A DNA stretch of 64,000 nt from Bettongia penicillata ogilbyi (lineage: Eukaryota > Chordata > Mammalia > Diprotodontia > Potoroidae): the NCBI GenBank assembly GCA_023548195.1, contig JAJHZJ010000754.1, positions 682,001-746,000 on the forward strand, written 5' to 3'. Of the stretch, positions 59,311 to 64,000 are shown in pieces. The position numbers and the translations under genes were made by a program. Positions within the stretch are counted from its first letter, which is position 1; every line of letters starts with the position of its first letter. The notes below the pieces were generated by a model. The model was not told the origin of the DNA. It did no database searches and saw nothing but the letters and a program-made list of their open reading frames with translations.

Positions 59311-62099
59311 CAATTTTTTTTAATATAAATTTATTTATTTAACTTTTTACATTCATTTTCACAAAATTTTGGGTTCCAAATTTTCACCCCATTTATCCCC
59401 TTCCCCCACCCCAATGCACCAAGCATTCTAATTTTCCCTATCACCACTCTGCCCTCTCTTCTATCATCCCTCCCTTCTCTTGTCCCCATCTTCTCTTTTA
59501 TCCTGTAGGGCCAGATGACTTTCTATTCCCCATTACCTGTATTTCTTATTTCCTAGTAGCAAGAACAATACTAAATAGTTGTTCCTAAAACTTTGAGTTC
59601 CAAATTCTCCCCATCCCTCCCTCCCCACCCATTCCCTTTGGGAAGGCAGGCAATTCAATATAGGCCTTATCTGAGTAGTTTTACAAATGACTTCGATAAT
59701 AGTCGTGTTGTGTAAGACTAACTCTATTTCCCTCCATCCTATCCTGCCCCCCATGGTTTCTATTCTATCTTTTGATCCTGTCTCTCCCCAAGAGTGTTGA
59801 CTTCAAATTGCTCCCTCCTCCCATTGCCCTCCCTTCCATCATCCCCCCCACCCTGCTTATCTCCTTCTCCCCCACTTTCCTGTATTGTAAGATAGGTTTT
59901 CATACCAAAATGAGTGTGCATTTTATTCCTTCCTTTAGTCAAATGTGATGAGGGTAAACTTCATGTTTTTTTCTTAGCTCTCCTCTTTTTCCCTCCACTA
60001 AAAAGTCTCCTGCTTGCCACTTGAATGAGATATAATTTACCCCATTCCATTTCACCCTCTCTCCTCCCACAACATTTCTCTCTCATCATTTACCTTAATT
60101 TCATTTAAGATATGGTCCCATCCTATTCAATTCACTCTGTGCTCTCTGTCTCTGTATGTGCATACATGTGTGTATGTGTGTGTGCATGCACGCATGTACA
60201 TGTGTGTGTGTATGTGTGTGTGGGGGGGGGGGTCCCACCAACTACCCAGATACTGAAACGTTTTAAGAGTTACAAATATTGTCTTTCCATGTAGGAATGT
60301 AAACAGTTCACTTCTGGTAAGTCCCTTATGACTCTCTTTGTTGTTTGCTTTTTCATGCTTCTTCTCATTCTTGTGTTTGAAAGTCAAATTTTCTTTTCAG
60401 CTCTGGTCTTTTCATCAAGAATGCTTGAAATTCCTCTGTTTCATTGAAAAACCATATTTTCCCCTGAAGTATTATACTCAGTTTTGCTGGGTAGGTGATT
60501 CTTGGTTTGAATCCTAGTTCCTTTGACTTCTGGAATATCCTATTCCACACCCTTCGATCCCTTAATGTAGAAGCTGCTAGATCTTATGTTATCCTGATTA
60601 TATTTCCACAATACTGGAATTGTTTCTTTCTAGCTGCTTGCAATATTTTCTCCTTGACCTGGGAATTCTGGAATTTGGCCACAATGTTCCTAGGAGTTTC
60701 TCTTTTTGGATCTCTTTCAGGCGGTGATTGATGGATTCCTTCAATACTTATTTTGCCCTCTGGTTCTAGAATGTCAGGGCAGTTTTCCTTGATAATTTCA
60801 TGAAAGATGATGTCTAGGCTCTTTTTTTGATCATGACTTTCAGGTAGTCCCACAATTTTTAAATTGTCTCTCCTGGATCTATTTTCCAGGTCAGTTGTTT
60901 TTCCCATGAGATATTTCACATTCTCTTCCATTTTTTCATTCCTTTGGTTTTGTTTGGTGATTTCTTGGTTTCTCAGAAAGTCATTAGACTCCATCTGTTC
61001 CATTCTAATTTTGAGAGAACTATTTTCTTCAGTGAGCTTTTGAACCTCTTTTTCCATTTGGCTCATTCTGCTTTTGAAAGCATTCTTCTCCTCATTGGCT
61101 TTTTGAACCTCTTTTGCCATTGAGTGAACCTATTTTTCAAGGTGTTATTTTCTTCAGCATTTTTTGGGGTCTCCTTTAGCAAGGTACTGACCCATTTTTC
61201 ATGCTTTTCTTGCATCTCTCTCATTTCTCTTCACAGTTTTTCCTCCACCTGTCTAACTTGATTTTCAAAATCCTTTTTGAACTCTTCCATGGCCTGAGCC
61301 CACCAGACATTCACCTCGGATGTCTGGGATACAGAGGCCCCGACCTCCAGTCTTTCCCTGATGGTAAGAATTGTTCCTTGTCATCAGAAATAAAAGGCAG
61401 GAACATCTATCCCCCAAGAAAGTAGCTCTCTATGGTCTTATTTTTCTTCCCTTTTCTGGGCATTTTCCCAGCCAGTTACTTGACTTCTGAGATTCCTCTG
61501 CACCTCCGCCTAGATCTGCCCAGCTAGTGCTTGGGGTCTGAGGTTCAAATGCTGCTCCCCAGCCTCAGGGTTTTCCGTGGCGGGAGCAGCTGCTATTCAA
61601 TGTGAGCTTAAGTTCTGGTGCTCAGGTGGGGGCAGGGCCGCCTCCCAGGCTCAGTTCCCACAGGGGCTTTATGCAGAGACGTTCACTAATGGCCCTGAGC
61701 CCCTGCCTGCTGGTCCGGGAGTCCCAGGCTGCCGCTGCCTCTGCCACTGCCTCCTGAGGGGGCCCGAGTCACGGAGACACCCTGCTCCCCTCTCAGCCAG
61801 TCCAGAAATCTCTCTCACTGATCTGGAGCTCCTGTGGGTGGAGGGACCTTCGCGGCCACCAGAGGTTCCATCCCTGAAGATTGCTCCCATCTGCTCCTCT
61901 GCTCCACGTCCGGAGCGCAATGGACCCCTGGGGACGACTTTCCAGGACTCTCTGGAACGGAAATCTCTTCCACTGTGCTTCTGCGTGGCTTCCAGTGCTC
62001 CAGAATTTGTGGGGAGTTCTTTTTAGAGAAAATATATGGGCTGTGGGTTCAGAGCTAGCATACGTGAGTCTTTCTACTCTGCCATCTTGGCTCCTCCCC
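59311..62099 (-). mobile_element. Half-L1 (HAL1-type) element, copy 2: full-length, no ORF2
   Basis: 2789 bp between direct repeats ACCAAGATAAG (59300-59310; 62100-62110). From the 5' end: GGAGCCAAGATGGC start, GC-rich 5' UTR (about 61464-62099), ORF1 (60365-61463), a 1-kb 3' UTR with a TG/G-rich stretch (60150-60232), AATAAA copies at 59331-59342 and a terminal A8 run (plus-strand T8, 59314-59321). Lacks endonuclease and reverse transcriptase, so it would need L1 ORF2p in trans. Confidence 0.87.
60365..61463 (-). pseudogene. L1 ORF1p-like gene of copy 2, disrupted
   Basis: ATG at 61461-61463 (MPRKGKKNKTIES). A TAG follows soon after, near 61411. One base is missing near 61118 relative to copy 1, and a CAA-to-TAA change ends the middle frame at 60584. 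Coiled coil, RRM (RRDNLKIVGLPES) and C-terminal domain remain readable in pieces. Not able to give full-length protein as read. Confidence 0.83.
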
Positions 62100-62111
62100 A
62101 CCAAGATAAGG

Positions 62112-62255
62112 AAAATTAAGGAGCAGTTAGGTGGTATATTTGATAGAGTACCAGCCATGGAGTCAGGAGGACTTAAGTTCCAATGTGACCTCAGACATTA
62201 GTTGGATGACACTGGCCAAGTCACTTCACCCCAATTGCCTCCAAAAAAAAGATGT
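62112..62255 (+). mobile_element. Marsupial tRNA-headed SINE, short form
   Basis: ggagcagttaggtggtatat head, gagtcaggaggacttaagtt, acactggccaagtcacttca and an A-rich tail. Starts immediately after the copy 2 target repeat. Confidence 0.75.
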
Positions 62256-63594
62256 GTTAAATGGCAGAAGTAGGGGTCCAAACCAGCTTTATCATATAGC
62301 CTCTATTTTTAAATTGTAGAACAAAAGAACTTAGACATCATTTGTCCTAACTCAGTTTTTTTAACAAAGAAGGAAGCTGAGAGAATGAGAGGAATTTATT
62401 CAAGGCATTTCAGCAAGTTAGAGGTATAAGCCCTGTCCCAAAGAGCGTTGGTATGGGACTCTCGTTATTGGTAGAGATGAAGGACCTGCCCCCTGTATGA
62501 GGAAAGAAATGGAGGCGAGAGCTTCAGTTTTCAGCTAGTGCCCTTTGAGACTCTCAGAGCGACAGTCTTCTTTGAGTGGAAGGTGGAATTGAAGTTGGCT
62601 TCCAGTTTGGGGAGAAAAGCTATAAGGAGCCAGTACTACTTTAGGCACTAAAGGAACAGATTCTGGGAGGACATGAGAAGAGGAATCAATCTCTGTCATG
62701 CCCCTTTCCCCAGCTTTCTGATAGAGATTTTGGAGAATTTCCCCTTGGATGAGAACAAAAGCACTCTCTCGGTTGATCTGAGTTATCTTGCTCCAAATGG
62801 GAGATCTCTTTCCCTCTATTGTCTGGTAGATATCTTCCTCTGTATAGCATCTCTGATTTCTATTTGGCTATGATTTGGATAAATGGGTTTCTTCACTAGT
62901 CACTGTGTGGAGCGGATATCAGATGGGAAAGGAAGACTCTCCCCCAGCCCCTACCCCCCACCCCCCACCCCCCGCCCCCTGCCTCAAGCTCCATATCTAA
63001 AGCTTGAGTGGCAAAGCTGGGCACCAAATCATGGTTCATGGATAAGGGATAGTATTGATGAACTGGGAATATCAGTGTTAAGAGAGACTTCTCCAAAGAT
63101 CCTTAATGTCCATGTTGTAGGAGAAAATCCACCGCCCTATTCCCTAGCCCTTCCAGTCCTGACCTCCAGTTAGTCTCCTTTGTCTCCCTTTTTTTTTTTT
63201 TCCTCTGGGAAGAAGTAGAATTTCCAGAGTCTTTAAGCCAGGCATCCTGGCCAAGCCCTGGGACAGAAGGACTCTGAACACAAAATGTCAGAGCAAGAAG
63301 AGGCCTTGGAGATCATCTATTCTAATCTCATTTTACAAAGAAAGAGACAACCCCATGGAGGAGGAGTGACCTGTTCTTCTGATTCCCTACTCCATCCCTT
63401 TCATACAGGAAGAAGAAAGATGTGGGTTCCTCCCCAGTCCATTGGGAATATAGTAAGCAGAAGAGGCACACAGGGGGATTGCCAGCCTGGGTCTGACTTA
63501 GCACTACTCCAGCTCTCTGAATGCTCTCTCTACAGACAAGGTAGGGATGGGGGAGTAAGAGGGAAGGTAAAGGTAAAAGGGCATTTGTGGGAGG
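62256..63594. other. Upstream flank without recognised gene
   Basis: Aside from the C-rich tract and a MIR trace at 63280-63360, nothing is recognised. Confidence 0.6.
62941..62982 (-). repeat. C-rich tract, G-quadruplex motif on the minus strand
   Basis: Six C-runs of 4-6 separated by 1-3 bases, so the minus strand has at least six G-runs with short loops. Confidence 0.85.
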
Positions 63595-64000
63595 GGAGGG
63601 TTGAAACCATAGTAATAGTGGGGGAAAAGAGCCTTCACAACTTTGCCATTTATCCTTGAGTCAATGGGGACTCATTACAGTTTATAGTGCACAGGATCAG
63701 AGCTGTGCCTTAGGAAAATCACCTTAGCAGCTGGATGTAGGATATACTGGAGTGGAGAGAGACTTGAGACTGGAAAATCAACTGTTGCCAATAGCCGAAG
63801 GGTACAGTGATGAGTAACTAAGCTGGTGGTTGTGTGATTGGAGAAAAGGGGACATATAGGAGAGAGATTGTGAAAAACAAATAAGGAGATTTGGCAATAC
63901 ACTGTATATGTGAGGTGAGGAGTCCAGCAAGACATCAGGGTTGTGAACCTGGGTGACCAGGAGAATGGAAGTGTCCTTGACAGTAATAGTGAAGGTAGAA
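63595..64000 (+). repeat. Unnamed repeat 'X' right-end copy, cut by the window edge
   Basis: gtgccttaggaaaatcacct, gatatactggagtggagaga, ggtgaggagtccagcaag and gtgaacctgggtgaccagg. Confidence 0.6.

Noticed and set aside
61577..62026. 149-codon plus-strand open frame
   Set aside because: Antisense of the half-L1 5' UTR, GC-rich, no domain.

Overview
The window is mammalian nuclear DNA, most likely from a marsupial. It holds one recognisable protein-coding gene spread over about 49 kb of intron-rich, repeat-rich sequence. The repeats are marsupial-type L1 ends, tRNA-headed SINEs with a 'glycine-like' GGCAGCTAGGTGGC head, MIR/CORE-SINEs, L2 and CR1/L3 LINE relics, and ORF1-only half-L1 (HAL1) elements. 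The species cannot be fixed from sequence alone.

The gene is MAPKAPK5 (PRAK/MK5), a serine/threonine kinase of the p38 and ERK3/ERK4 pathways, on the minus strand. All 14 coding exons can be placed with exact splice sites. They join to a 1416-bp reading frame (471 codons plus stop) with no frameshift. The start codon is at 57432 inside a CpG island and the stop is at 8294-8296, with a poly(A) signal at 8196-8201. Kinase landmarks fall at the numbers known for human MK5: K51, S115, D148, DFG 169-171, T182 and a basic NLS near 361-364. Intron 5 uses a GC-AG splice pair.

Layout: 1-8170 is downstream flank (old ORF1-type LINE relic, L1 3' end, SINE fragments; no gene recognised). 8170-57432 is MAPKAPK5. 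Its introns carry CR1/L3 pieces (introns 13, 9 and 7), L2 (introns 10 and 9), a long palindrome (intron 8), L1 and a half-L1 tail (intron 7), and a dense repeat load in the 18-kb intron 1. 57090-58280 is the CpG-island promoter with a perfect CRE palindrome, GC boxes and paired E-boxes. 58380-64000 is upstream flank with a second half-L1, SINEs and a C-rich G-quadruplex-type tract.

The most notable mobile-element feature is a pair of closely related L1-derived elements (40896-43010 and 59311-62099), both on the minus strand and both bounded by target-site duplications. Each has a CpG-rich L1-type 5' UTR and an ORF1 but no ORF2. They lie as direct repeats on either side of MAPKAPK5 exon 1 and its promoter. 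One is 3'-truncated and its ORF1 main frame is broken by a single stop codon.
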